Source of the DNA: Plotosus lineatus
Lineage: Eukaryota; Chordata; Actinopteri; Siluriformes; Plotosidae
NCBI GenBank assembly: GCA_024760905.1
Contig: CM045745.1
Coordinates: 18,722,782-18,786,781 of the forward strand
DNA length: 64,000 bases
Direction of reading: 5' to 3'
Both the position numbers and the translations under genes were made by a program. The stretch's first letter is position 1; each line of letters starts with the position of its first letter. The notes below the pieces were generated by a model. The model saw nothing but the letters and a program-made list of their open reading frames with translations. It did no database searches and had not been told where the DNA came from. This document shows, piece by piece, positions 1 through 10,586 of this stretch.

Positions 1-275
1 ACTGTAAAGACAAATTTCATACCGGATCGGTCGAGGCTCGGGTTAACAACGACCGCCATCAGTGCTGTTAACCAACAGGGTGCGGGTGGAAATTGGACTA
101 CTGTTGGTCGAAGACGTCGAGGAAGGAGAGACGGGAGGCGTGTCCGTAGGCAGAGAGAAAAGAGGAAAAGCATGAGTTAAGAGTAGAAGATACAGAGGAT
201 CGGGTGAGATGGAGGCGGATGGCTTGCTGTGGCGACCCCTGAAGGGAAAAGCTGAAAGGAAAAGAAGAAGAGATT
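1..275 (+). mobile_element. Internally deleted RTE-like LINE (5' end joined to 3' end)
   Basis: Positions about 20-170 match the 5' end of the RTE-like LINE at 40133-43300 (minus strand), including the segment that encodes its arginine-rich N-terminus. Positions about 180-275 match the extreme 3' end of the same LINE: the GGATCGGGTGAGATGGAGG block, then GGCGACCCCTGAAGGGAAAA and an AAGAAG tail. Roughly 2.7 kb of endonuclease and reverse transcriptase sequence is missing between the two parts. It cannot encode a working protein. The 5' limit may lie outside the window. Confidence 0.75.
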
Positions 276-476
276 GGAAAGGAAATATGACAACAAAAAT
301 TGTAGGCTGCACAAGAATATTTGGGCTCACGACCACCATCTGCCAAGAGTGAGGGGTGCAGTTTGCCTCACCAAGTAAATTTTTCCTGCGTTTTATGATT
401 AATCGATCTTACAGAAATGCATTTTATACATTATCCAGATTATGAAAAGGCAAAACATACAATCAAATGTTAGAAA

Positions 477-477
<1 letters not shown>

Positions 478-536
<59 letters not shown>

Positions 537-573
537 CATATATACAGATATACACATACATATATATACATAC

Positions 574-648
<75 letters not shown>
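478..648. repeat. Compound TA / GA microsatellite
   Basis: A (TA)n tract at about 480-530, an interrupted TACATA/TATACA stretch, a second (TA)n at about 574-606, then (GA)n at about 606-648. Open frames here, such as runs of Ile-Tyr or Glu-Arg, are translations of the repeat. Confidence 0.97.
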
Positions 649-652
<4 letters not shown>

Positions 653-710
653 ATAATCATCTGAGTAGATCCTTCTGTAAGAGAGTGCTCAACACTCTTT
701 CGTAGAGCAA

Positions 711-950
711 ATATAAGTAAAAAATAAAAGGACAGGACAAAGACTTTCTATTGAAACTTCATTTTCACTACAGATCTGTTTCGAGGGTTGGTAAAACCAT
801 CCTCTCTCTCTTCAGGTGATTACAGAAGGGTTCTTCTGTAATCACCTGAAGAGAGAGGATGGTTTCTTCACCACCCCTCGAAACAGATCTGTAGTGAAAA
901 TGAAGTTTCAATAAAAAGTCTTTGTCCTGTCCTTTTATTTTTACTTATAT
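711..950. repeat. 240-bp near-perfect palindrome (foldback-like)
   Basis: The left arm 711-827 is repeated in inverted orientation at 834-950, with a 6-nt centre (828-833). The ends read ATATAAGTAAAAATAAAAGG and its complement. The arms differ near 788-800 against 862-880, so they have accumulated changes. No coding content. It resembles a foldback or palindromic MITE; the family was not recognised. Confidence 0.85.
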
Positions 951-2200
951 AATATTGTATTCGAGTGATAAAAGAGTTTGTGATTCATATCAGCTGACAA
1001 ATATTAACATTTACCATGATTGACTTTTTTCTTTCAAGATGACAAGGGAGGCTCTGCCTCCTCTAAATACACATCACTGTAGTGCACGTAAGAACATATT
1101 CACTTCACATTTCTAACAAAACAAAACGAAAACTGCAGCATATTAAAGAAGACACTTATGAAATTCATAGTTAACAGCAAGAACAACAACAACAAATATT
1201 AATAATTTATTCTGTACACAGCATCCTTTTCTTTAAAATTAATTAGCAATCAATGACCATATAAATTCCATCCATACATTTTTTTTTTCTTGAGAACTTT
1301 AGTTATTAACATATTGTTTTTCTGTAAGACAAATCGTTACACACTCAATTGTCTTTATTCCTGAGCGTTTTGTCAGTTTTATTGTGCTGGTTCATCACAG
1401 CTTAAGACACAATGTGCACATCATATGGAGCATAGGCACCAGTACAATTTATATAATGAGCTAAAGCCTCAGTAAATGTAGATACATGATGAACAATCAA
1501 GTTGCATTCTGTGATACACTTCCTGATGTATTTACATCTGTCACTCATTCTAATTCACCAAATGACAGCTGGCACCAGTTGGTGAATATGGTTCGTGAGT
1601 CAAGTGAGCGATGAGTTAAATATGCTAAAATATGTTTATAAGAAGACAAATGCATATGTATTTATAAACTAATAATATTACAGTATTGTTTTAGTTTTCC
1701 CTGGTATTTTCCCTTCCCCCATCACATGACGGCTACCAACCAGGGAGAGTGAATGCTAGAACATGCTTCCTTAGAGGTACATGATGCCAGCTATTTTTAT
1801 TTTTTTTTTTTCAGTGCTACTTAGACAGTGCCAGTAACAGCATGAAATACTTTGAGATAAAACAAAGACAACAAAACAAAAGAAAGAAAAATCACCATTC
1901 ACCTAATTATGTATACCTGTGCTCACAGATGGCCTTGATTGGCTAGTGTCACTATAATTGACTTCTATTGAGCAGCTGCCCACAGAGCTCTGTGATATTA
2001 TTGATATTAGAACTTGTGATGTCTCGAATATTAATAATCGCATGTCAGAAAACATTGTCAATATTAAAATTAAAACATACCTTAATAACAATTTGTGTAG
2101 GTTAGTACACTCACCATGAAGAGCTTACGTGGGTGGCATGACCCAAATCTGTTATGGCATTCTAATAAATATCAATAAAATGGCTCATTCACTACTGTAC
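951..2200. other. No gene or named repeat recognised
   Basis: AT-rich unique-looking sequence with short T runs near 1280 and 1800. No coding exon, RNA gene or terminal-repeat structure could be supported on either strand. Confidence 0.5.
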
Positions 2201-2477
2201 ATGCAGATAGAAGCGCCAGTGATTACCTCAATATACAACTACCTCACAGGTCAGCTACAGTTTGTAGGCCTGCAGAACATAGCAGTGAGCAGGATGGTGA
2301 CCCCTCAGGGGATGGTCCTGTGTCCTGTATTCTTTTCTGTTCACACTCTATACGTCACACTTCAGGCACTGCTTTCAGTCCTGTGACCTGTATCAATTCT
2401 GTGGCATTGTGGGCTGCATTAACATTAGTCAGGGTGAGTACAAGAGTGTTCAGTGGGGCAGACATTACCTTCCATTA

Positions 2478-2673
2478 GATTTACATCATTTATTTGGCAG
2501 ATGCTCTTATCCAGAGTGACTGACAATTGTCATATATATATATATATATATATATATCTGAGCAATTGAGGATTAAGGGCCTTGCTCAAGGGCCCAACAG
2601 TGGTGATCGTGTGAATTGAATCACTGACCTTCGGATAAGTAATGCATCGCATTAACCACTAAGCCACCACTTG
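2478..2673 (-). mobile_element. tRNA-derived SINE (SINE-D type)
   Basis: On the minus strand the head has a tRNA-like A box (TGGCTTAGTGGTTA) and a degenerate B box (GGTCAGTGATTCAATTC). It is followed by the teleost-type body with CACTGTTGGGCCCTTGAGC, and by a tail matching CTCTGGATAAGAGCATCTGC. A TA microsatellite interrupts it near 2534-2558. It lies inside the LINE remnant. Confidence 0.7.
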
Positions 2674-2820
2674 ACAAACCTCCCTTGACAAACCTGCCCT
2701 GCTCAATATCGCAACAACAGTAAAAGATTTTAAAAAGCTATGGATACCACAAAATGCTGCACCTAGGTTACTGAGGTGAACATTGTGAACAACTGTAAGT
2801 ATATTGGTGAACATACAGAC

Positions 2821-3029
2821 CAGGGCTGCCAAACTCATGCCCGAGAGGGCCATGTGGCTTCAGGTTTTTGTTTCAACCAAGCAGCAGCACAACTGATTTG
2901 CTCATTTAATGAACTGATCTTAGTCTTCAGGCAGTTGATTAGTCATTCTCTGTACAGGTGTGCTGCTGCTTGGTTGAAACAAAATCCTGCAGTCAGACAT
3001 GCCTTTGTGGCATGAGTTTGACACCACTG
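2821..3029. mobile_element. hAT MITE with ~75-bp terminal inverted repeats
   Basis: It begins CAGGGCTGCCAAACTCATGC and ends with the complement of CAGTGGTGTCAAACTCATGC. The inverted repeats continue through TTTTGTTTCAACCAAGCAGC on both sides, about 75 bp, leaving a short centre. Flanking octamers ATACAGAC and ATATAAAC agree at 6 of 8 positions, as expected for a decayed hAT 8-bp target duplication. It interrupts the LINE reading frame between CKYIG and NNKIDW. Confidence 0.8.
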
Positions 3030-3601
3030 ATATAAACAATAAGATTGACTGGTTACTAAACACAGACACCCTGTATAAGCAAAGTCGGCGCCACCAGGAC
3101 TTCTCAGAAAACCCAGGTCTTTCAACATCTGCACACTCATGCTGCACATGCTCCTTGACTCTCATATACCGCTCTGGATTTTGATGTCATGTGCTATACA
3201 GCAATGTGAAGACAACTGATGCCATGAGACTCAACAAACTCACTAGGAAAGCTGGTTCTGGAGTGGAAATTGGGTCTTCGGAGAAAGTGTCGAAGAGAAG
3301 AATATTTTGAATTATTCACAATGTACTCAACTGCAAGCCACCCTGCAGTCATATCACTGTATATTCAGACCACCGTAGGAGCACTACAAAACATCACAAG
3401 TGGTCTTTCCTACCAGTGGTCATCAGACTTTATAACTCATTCTTGTTCAGTAGGGAGGAGAGCTGAAAACAAGATGGATGGTAAACATTATGAACAATAC
3501 CCCCCCATCCCAAACAGCTTTCTATTTTAGAATTTAAGTTATTTTTGACTTGTTTTATTTTACAAGGTGATGCAGTGAATCATCCCACATTGCAAATACA
3601 A

Positions 3602-4320
3602 ACCGGATTCAAAAAAAGTTTGTACACCATACACATTGTGAATAAAAAACTGAATGCAACGATGTGGAAGTGCCAAATTTTAACATTTTATTCTGAATAG
3701 AACAGAGATGACAGGACAAAAGTTTAAACTGAGAAAATGTATCATTCTTAGGAGAAAATACATTGATTTTAAATTTCATGGTGTCCACAAATCTCAAAAA
3801 AGTTGGAACAGGTAGCGATAAGAGGCTGAAAAAATCAATTGCACGTATTACAAAAAGCTGGAAGACCAATTACCACTAATGAGGTCCATTGGCAGCATAA
3901 CTGAGTATAAAAAGAGCTTCTCAGAGTGGCAGTGTCTCTCAGAAGCAAAGATGGGTAGAGGATCACCAATTCCCCGAATTTTGCGCAGAAAGATAGTGGA
4001 GCAATATCAGAAAGGTGTTGCCCAGTGAAAAATTGCAAAGCATTTGAAGTTATCATCATCTATAGTGCATAATATCATCCAAAGATTCAGATAATCTGGA
4101 ACAATCTCTGTGCATAAGGGTCAGGCTGAAAAACCATGCTGAATGCCTATGATCTTTGGGTACTTAAACAACACTGCACCACAAACAGGAATGCTATTGT
4201 AAGGGAAATCCAAGAATGTGCTCAGCAATACTTCCAGAAACCATTGTCAGTGAACATAATCCACCGTGCCATCCGACGTTGCCATTTCTCTTTCAGAGAA
4301 GATCATGCATTTTTCAGAAT
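3602..4320 (+). mobile_element. Tc1/mariner-like element, 5' half only
   Basis: The long non-coding 5' part (3602-3950) is followed by a transposase N-terminus. The element stops abruptly near 4320, where SINE-type sequence begins, so the catalytic domain and the 3' inverted repeat are absent. Confidence 0.65.
3951..4318 (+). pseudogene. Tc1-like transposase N-terminus (paired-type HTH), broken
   Basis: The frame starts MGRGSPIPRILRRKIVEQYQ, a first helix-turn-helix typical of Tc1 transposases. It continues with KIAKHLKLSSSIVHNIIQRF and, after a frame change, LNAYDLWVLKQHC and LSVNIIHRAIRRC, which is the second DNA-binding subdomain. Two in-frame stops (after VAQ, and after QRFR) and one frameshift kill it. 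No DDE residues are present because the element is truncated. Confidence 0.7.
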
Positions 4321-4337
4321 GAATACTGATGCTTATA

Positions 4338-4505
4338 GTTGCATGTAGGCCCCGTGCTTGTGTGGGTTTCCTCTGGGTAATCCGGTTTCCTCCCATAGTC
4401 CAGAAACATGCCTAGTAGGCTAACTGGCAGTTCAAAATTGGCCCTGCAATGTTTTGGCAAGCTGTTTAGGGTGTGCCCACAGTCGGCTGAGATGGGTGCC
4501 ACACA
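4338..4505 (+). mobile_element. SINE-B fragment (body plus L2-like tail)
   Basis: It contains the GTGGGTTTCCTCTGGGTAATCCGG body and the tail GCCCTGCAATGTTTTGGCAAGC ... CAGTCGGCTGAGATGGGTGCC. The tRNA-like head is missing. The same body is seen almost undecayed at 63420-63622. Confidence 0.65.
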
Positions 4506-4519
4506 CGCACGCACGCGCG

Positions 4520-4795
4520 TGTTATTTCAGCTGTGCATGAGGAGAAGAAACAGGCTCGAGTGATATCACAAAGGGATATGGCCAAACCCGTCTACCATCG
4601 GTACGATATTGAAGCACAGGGAGGTCTTAAAAGGTATAGTTTTATAATTTTTAAAGGGGTTTAGGGGGTAGTATTGGGAGCCTTGGAATGAATCACGTGT
4701 TTTACATGTAAAATGCGGTTCAATTTATGAAAAATGCAGGTTACGAAAAAGGCTCTGGAATGGATTAATTTTGTAAGGTGAGGTATATATAATTG
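4520..4795 (+). mobile_element. Tigger-like element, 3' part (CAGTGGTACCTC group)
   Basis: The end region matches the 3' end at 35250-35385: GGTAGTATTGGGAGCCTTGGAATGAATCAC, then GGTTACGAAAAAGGCTCTGGAATGGATTAATTTTGTAA. Upstream a short frame reads SAVHEEKKQARVISQRDMAK, possibly transposase-derived. The 5' end is absent. Confidence 0.5.
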
Positions 4796-4976
4796 ATTAG
4801 TAGCCATTATTAAGTCAACAATAGAACAAAGGAAAAAAAAAACAAAAACAAAAAACAAAACAAATAAAAAAAAAAAAAAAACCCAGCTGGTACAGTGCAC
4901 CAATACAGAGATGCAGTGGACCACTTAATAAAAATATGAATGTCTGAGTCTCTCTCTGAGATTGATGCTTACATTT

Positions 4977-4978
4977 TA

Positions 4979-5046
<68 letters not shown>
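4977..5046. repeat. (ATT)n microsatellite = 3' tail of the RLE-type LINE
   Basis: An uninterrupted trinucleotide array. On the minus strand it directly follows the LINE 3' UTR as (TAA)n, which fits a LINE 3' tail rather than an independent microsatellite. Confidence 0.85.
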
Positions 5047-5048
<2 letters not shown>

Positions 5049-5757
5049 AGTAAAGATTTATATGCAGCAGAGAGGGATCGGGTGATCCTGGCACAGTCAG
5101 GCTGGTTAGGTTCATCACCAGCTCAAGGCCCTCACCCTCTCCACATGTAGCCCAGACAGCGAATGGGACTTCTCCCAGGAAGCACTGCCTAGTCAAACCC
5201 ACCAAGAACTTTCCGGAGAATATGGAGACTCCCCAACACTGCAGCCTTCTGCATTGCCCAGACTGTCAGAATGGCTGTGCTCCCGGTAGCAAACCCAGAC
5301 ACACTCTTGATCTGTGTTAATAGATCAGGAGGTACCAAAAAACAATGGGGAGTCGGATGACTTTGTACTTTGGAGACATTTCAAAAGCGAGGTCCGCATA
5401 TTTTGCATGCTTCTCCTGAATCTTGTCAATCACATTGCTGTCAAAAGGGACAGAAAATTCAATAATCTTAATAATTCCATTGGATTTATCAAAAAAGACA
5501 AGATCGGGTTTGTTGGCTTCAATTCTCCTCAGGCTGTATATGGACCGATTCCAAAGAAGCTTGAAATTATCATTTTCCATGATGCCCTGGAAATGATCAC
5601 GGTCGTACCATGGATGGACCTCCGAGTCAAAACCACATGCATGACGGAGACGATAATAAAAGGAACGTGCCATGCCATCATGTCTTTTCAGAAAAGACGT
5701 TTGTGCCAAAACAGGACAACCACTGACAAGGTGTTGGACAGTTTCACTCCATTTAAT
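5047..5757 (-). pseudogene. LINE C-terminus with restriction-like endonuclease domain
   Basis: The frame ending at 5317 encodes ETVQHLVSGCPVLAQ (the zinc-knuckle region with its Cys/His positions), RHDGMARSFYYRLRHACGF, then KPDLVFFD followed after a short spacer by IIEFSVPFD. That PD-(x)n-E arrangement is the catalytic core of the PD-(D/E)XK endonuclease of early-branching LINEs (R2, R4/Dong, Rex6 and related). About 270 bp of 3' UTR follow, with LQKAAVLGSLHILRKVLGG readable in another frame, then the TAA tail. The reverse transcriptase is missing, so this is a 5'-truncated dead copy. Exact clade unresolved. Confidence 0.65.
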
Positions 5758-5772
5758 TATTATTATTATTAT

Positions 5773-5816
<44 letters not shown>
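5755..5816. repeat. (TTA)n(GTA)n microsatellite
   Basis: Adjoining trinucleotide tracts at the truncated 5' edge of the RLE LINE. They extend the open frame artificially as poly-Ile and poly-Leu. Confidence 0.9.
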
Positions 5817-5944
5817 TGATTTGTTTATAACAGCCATATGTGCACAACACACAGCATATTGCTGCCCTTATTTTCACTAATTTAGCTCCAGAAAATCATA
5901 ATAATCAGCCCTGGAATGGATTGGTGAAAAAGTTTGCTCACATA

Positions 5945-6345
5945 GGCTCCGGCCTCTTAGTAGGATTAAGTCAGCAAATGAATTAATCAATTACTTCATA
6001 AAAAGGTTCTGGGTTCAAGTTGTGTGCTCAGATATCTCTGTGTCGAGTCCATGTACTTGCATGAGTATCCTCCCACAGTAAAATTGCATACACATTAGTC
6101 CAACTGGCTCATCCTAATTGCATCTAATGCGTATGTGTATGTGTATGCGAGTACAAATGGTTGTGTGTGTGTGTTGACCCTGCAATGGTTTGGCAAACTG
6201 TTCAGGGTTAAGCCCACCTTTACTGAATATTGCTGAAGATGGTCTGCAGCCTTCCCTTGACCCTAGTAGGAGCAAGAGGTTTAGCAGATGATCAAGTGTC
6301 CTGCAGGGTAAGTCCAGATACCATATGATATTCATAAGCCATCTC
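5945..6345 (+). mobile_element. Degenerate SINE-B with L2-like tail
   Basis: B-box-like GGTTCTGGGTTCAAG, a decayed GAGTATCCTCCCACAG body, a TG-rich stretch, then ACCCTGCAATGGTTTGGCAAACTGTTCAGGG, and a tail ending in GTAGGAGCAAGAGGTTTAGCAGATGA. An old copy. Confidence 0.5.
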
Positions 6346-7499
6346 AAAATTGTACCCAACATTTGCCTGTGTAACAGAATGTAAAACTATTCATTGCAAT
6401 GCACTGGCCTTACTAATCACACACTGAGATTTTTTTAAAACTCTTCTAAAACAATACTCTCTTGCCCCACAGAGGCAGTTCCATTCCAATTATAGGTTTT
6501 ATGTCTACGGGGATAACAAACCAGCCAGATGTGTTTTCAGCTCAATGCAAGCGACGAGCAGCTAAATGTCACGGTGATGTGGGCTCCGTAGTGAGACAGT
6601 ATTGGCTAAATCCAGAATACCAAGAGTAACCTTTGTTGTCTTCCTTGCTGTTTCACACTGTGTGGTGTCTGAATGGACTCCAAAGATCTGAATAATGAAG
6701 CATCATACCACTGCAACCAGAAATAATGGCTTTCTCAGCTTTGTGGTTGTGTGTGTGGGGAAGCATATGTTACTTGCAGTGAAAATGAAGCAAGAAGATC
6801 CTGCGCATATTTTATCGACAGTATGTTGGATCTAGCCGCGCTTCTAAAGAAGGAAAAGGAAAGGGAGATGAAGTAGGGAAGGGGGGGAAAAACACAGGAA
6901 GAAAGGAGATGATTGCTTGTCTGTCAGAAGGTAGCAGAAAAGTGCATGAACATATTTACACAGCTTGATGGGACAGGGATTTTCTATCCTGAAAAAGTCA
7001 GAAGTGAAGGCAGAGCCAACAGATTAGACAAGCAGACTACAACAGAAAGGAATGCCAGAAGCATTATATATTTTAGTTGGAAATATAACGAATATGTTTT
7101 AAAAAGCAACGACTAAGCGTATAACATAAAGGGGGGGGGGGGGGGGTGAAACTCTTGAACTCTCGCAGTCGAATGCTTTGAAACTTGGCGAAGTTTATAT
7201 CTTTGACCTCTCTTACACGCTTTCTGCCTGAGGGCTCATATGACAGATGCAATCTGCCAACCAGACATGAACACAAGTCTTGTCTGAAGAAAAGAGGAAA
7301 AGGGAAAATAAATAGTAAAAAGAGTCTTTGTAATTACCTTTAAAAAAAAATAATAATTACCAGACCTTCTTTTACAATGAGAGATGTGCACTGGATCAGT
7401 AACCTCTATTAAACAATCAAAAGGGTAGTGCAAACTGCAACTATTCACACCGAGACAAAGCCGACCATGAGCATTGGGACCTAGTATTAGTATAGTATA
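6346..7499. other. No gene recognised; 16-base G run
   Basis: No supportable exon or mobile element. The only distinctive feature is a homopolymer of 16 G at 7131-7146. Confidence 0.5.
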
Positions 7500-8247
7500 C
7501 AGGGATCCTCACTTTCCATGGTTAATTGGTAGCGAGGTCCCCTGTGTGATCACCAAATTCCGCGAAGTAGGATCAACCCCCCAACTGAATAAAACAAACA
7601 AACAAACAAACAATTCTTTATTGTCAAAGTACTTTTACATACATTGAAATTTGGTTTGTGCTCTGGGCACCTGTCGCCACTGTGCAGCGCCAGTTATTGC
7701 GTTGTTCTATCCTTTTGATGCTGAGCGCCAAGCAGGAAGCAACAACTACCAAATTTTAACGTATTATGGTATGACGCGACCAGATTCGAACTCCGAACTT
7801 CCGGAGGATAAAGCGGACGCTCTACCAACTGAGCTAAATCCACGATATATAATATCAATAAATACATATTCAATGCTACAAATGCTTATAATAACAATTA
7901 AACATTCAAACATAATGCATAAGATGTAAATAAAATATAAATACACACGCATACAGATACGCGCATGCATGCCGATGCACATGCACGCACTCAGATGTGC
8001 ACCTCACAAAAATATAAGTAGTTTTGATGGGAGGTTTTGGGTTGTTTTTTGTTTTGTTTGTTTTTTTGTGTTTGTTTAGAGTTTTTTGCAGAATTGGTTT
8101 TGTTTTTGAGGTATTTTCCTTAACTTTCCCCCTATTCTTCCTTAATTTCCTTTTTTATAATTTAATGAATATTAAAAAAAAAAAGAAAAAGAAAGGCGAT
8201 GCACTGAAGCCGCATGAATTGAACCGTGAAGTAGTGAGGGCTCCCTG
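7500..8247. mobile_element. Tigger-like MITE with TA target duplication, carrying a SINE
   Basis: The left end CAGGGATCCTCACTTTCC and the right end (complement CAGGGAGCCCTCACTACTTC) are inverted repeats of the CAGNGNTCCCTC type seen in Tigger/pogo elements. TA flanks both ends (7498-7499 and 8248-8249). The interior holds an inserted SINE (7583-7853) and low-complexity T/G sequence. No transposase is left. Confidence 0.7.
7583..7853 (-). mobile_element. tRNA-headed SINE (SINE-C) with (TTTG)n tail
   Basis: On the minus strand the head reads GTGGATTTAGCTCAGTTGG (A box TAGCTCAGTTGG), with the B box GGAGTTCGAATCTGG. The body includes CGCAATAACTGGCGCTGC. The 3' end is CTTTGACAATAAAGAATTG followed by (TTTG)n. 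Pol III boxes plus a simple-repeat tail indicate a SINE. The T and anticodon stems do not pair properly, so it is not a functional tRNA gene. Confidence 0.75.
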
Positions 8248-8601
8248 TACATAAAAAATGTTTGGTGTGAACACGGCCAGTTCATGTACTGTTTAATTCT
8301 AATGTTTGCATAAATACAAATTAGTAACACATGACAAAAACATTCACGAAGGCATGTCCTAGGATTGATCTGATGAAGCTTTCAATTCATCTTGACCTGC
8401 CATAGGTCATGTTATGCAATGACAGTGAGAAAAAAAAATGCAACATGAAGATGAACAGGGCTTTTAAGAATGTCGAGCAATAAAATCTAAAAACAGTTTA
8501 ATATTATATTCTTGAAACATGCAGAATTCACTCTGTAAGAATCACAGTTCATCCGAGGCAGAGCAAACGTGAAGGACATTTGGAAGGCAGGGGTAATGTG
8601 C

Positions 8602-8935
8602 TGGAGTGCACTGCAGTGGTGGCCTGGTGGTAAGGTGCTGGATCACTGATCCCAAGGTTGGGGGTTCAAGCCCCACTCTCAACAGATTGTCACCCCCACC
8701 CCCCACCCCCCGCAGTGCAGCTTACTGGGCCATGTCTTTCACTGTCTATGATGACAGGCATGTAAAAGAACCATTGGTGACTTTCGGCAAGAATAGGCTG
8801 CATAGCTGCCAGCACGTTTCTGCCCTGCAATAGTCTAGTGATCTGCCCAGGGTGTACTCTGCCCTCACTGGCTGGGATGGGTGCCAGCCTCCTTATGACC
8901 CAAATTAAGAATAAGCAGTTCAGAAAATGAATGAA
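8602..8935 (+). mobile_element. SINE-A, nearly full length, L2-like tail
   Basis: Head with A box TGGCCTGGTGGTA and B box GGTTCAAGCCC. The body contains GTGCAGCTTACTGGG, CATGTAAAAGAACCATTGG and CTGCATAGCTGCCAGC. The tail CTGCCCAGGGTGTACTCTGC ... GGGATGGGTGCCAGCCTCC resembles the 3' end of L2-type LINEs and ends in GAATGAA repeats. Confidence 0.85.
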
Positions 8936-8939
8936 GAAT

Positions 8940-10200
8940 GTGCTGGAATGGTTTGTCAGAGGCTAGGCAGAGAATAGGAGATGAAATAGCAAAACTGGTC
9001 ATATACAGTATTACATATACAGAAACAGTCATTATAGAAATTTGAAATATTGTTAGACAACTAAAACTGGATTTTTACGAGAAATGTAAAAATGTGAGGA
9101 GAACTGAAATCATACAAAATCGTCTTTCACATTGTCAGACGAGTTGACCTTCACAGCGTGATCTGCAGTTGAGTTTCTATTTCATTTGTACATTAAATTA
9201 GAATGAAATTTAACTTAACACTCTGCGCATGCTCTGGAGTTCAGTCCATGGGCTTTGACCTGGAAGCTCAGGAGAAGCCTGTACACTGAAGTATTATTTA
9301 TTAAAGCGAGGGGAAGAACTCTCGGTGAAAAGCATTTTGTGAAATAATAAAAAAGCCAAAACTCCCAAACAGTTCATACATACAGACAGGAATGAAGACA
9401 GACTTCATGCTGTCTCAGTGAAAGAGCTCAAAATGTTAAAATACATGGATGACAGGAAAACGCAGAAAAGTTCAAAAAAAAAAATGATGGAAGATATAAA
9501 CAACTTAGGATTTCAAGGACACTCAGGCAAATCTGTGTTCGGCAGATGCTCTTCAGACAGTGTAATTTTACAAAGTTTATTTTTTTTTTTTCTGTGAAGT
9601 CAAACTTCTCTACCTCTATAAGTTCTCAAGTTTGTTTTTTTTTTTTCAAAATTTCGCTATTTAAATGTACATAAATATTTGAAAACGGATTTTGCAAGGA
9701 AACACTGTAAATAGGACTTTGTTGTGTTTATTCATTCGAATTATTTGATAATGATGTAGGAGACTGTGTTAGAGTTTTGCTCATTTGGAAGATCAAAAGT
9801 CCGGATAAACCGGGCTTCATCTCACAAGCTCTGTGTGTAACTTGCAACAAACGCCTCACATTCAAAGGGGAAGGACTTAAGCAGCAGTTTGTGTTTATAT
9901 GGAGTAGATGAGAGGACTTAATTTAGGTGTGAACTGCATTCAGCCCAGCAGCTTGCCACAGCCCCTCTGCTGGAGCAGGGAGAAAACACACAAACACACA
10001 CACAGACACACACATTCTAAACATTAACTTAGGCACTGTAATGGAATAATAATTGAAAAAGACCTTAATACTACAGCTTACAACTGTTCAGATGATTATT
10101 CCTCTTCGGGCACTTCAGAAGAAACTGTTGTTTCTTCAGGAGACAGTGTTATTTCTTCAGAAGAGACATCCAACGTCATTACCTTTTTCAGGCGCTTAGC
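8940..10200. other. No gene or repeat recognised
   Basis: Unique-looking AT-rich DNA with T runs at about 9580 and 9635 and a short CA tract near 9990. No exon or RNA gene could be supported. Confidence 0.5.
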
Positions 10201-10204
10201 TTAA

Positions 10205-10476
10205 CTGGATAATATTCTGTCTGTCTGTCTTCCTTTCAGCTTTTTCCCTTTTACTCGGGAGTCGCCACAGCGAATCATCTGATTCGCACGTTTGATTTGG
10301 CAGAGGTTTTTACGTCGGATGCCCTTCCTGTCACAACCCTTTTTAGCAAGGGATAGAAACACGCTGACGACTTTGCAGCTACTCTTTACGAAAGTCAGCA
10401 ATGGTTCTTTTACATGCCTCTCACCACAGACAGTGAGAGTCATGGCCCGCCTTTGATAACCCAGTTAGCTGCACTA
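10205..10476 (-). mobile_element. SINE-A with RTE-type tail, head truncated
   Basis: In sense orientation it starts GTGCAGCTAACTGGGTTATC, keeps CATGTAAAAGAACCATTGC, then switches after CTTGCTAAA to GGGTTGTGACAGGAAGGGCA. It ends GATGATTCGCTGTGGCGACT followed by AAAGCTGAAAGGAAG. The tail is the RTE type, not the L2 type of the copy at 8602. Confidence 0.8.
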
Positions 10477-10586
10477 TATATATATAAAATTTTATACATT
10501 TTACTACATTAATTCTGTATTCATGACTAAGACTGTCTATAGAATGTGTTTAAGAAGCATATTTCAGCACACGTAATAGATACATA

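Larger units (their letters stand above)
2200..3480 (+). pseudogene. LINE reverse transcriptase remnant (L2/CR1-type lineage), split by two insertions
   Basis: Three collinear blocks read as one LINE ORF. Block 1 (about 2205-2460) gives YLTGQLQFVGLQN and TPQGMVLCPVFF, which correspond to reverse transcriptase sequence around the PQG motif. Block 2 (about 2685-2820) ends in VNIVNNCKYIG. Block 3 (about 3030-3480) continues with NNKIDWLLNTDTLYKQ, then MRLNKLTRKAG, and ends with SFLPVVIRLYNSFLF, the usual C-terminal motif of these LINEs. A SINE separates blocks 1 and 2, and a hAT MITE separates blocks 2 and 3. Frameshifts are present, so it is dead. The clade is inferred from motif similarity only. 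Confidence 0.65.

Noticed and set aside
442..705. Ile-Tyr / Arg-Glu proteins
   Set aside because: Direct translation of TA and GA microsatellites; the same applies to CA, TG, ATT and CTT tracts elsewhere.
711..950. Assembly fold-over artefact
   Set aside because: The arms carry independent differences, which a simple chimeric read would not have; raw reads should still be inspected.
5314..5775. 153-codon plus-strand frame
   Set aside because: Antisense of the restriction-like endonuclease domain, which is clear on the minus strand.
7790..7860. tRNA gene on the minus strand
   Set aside because: A and B boxes are good but the T and anticodon stems do not pair, and a SINE body with tail follows. 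It is a SINE head.
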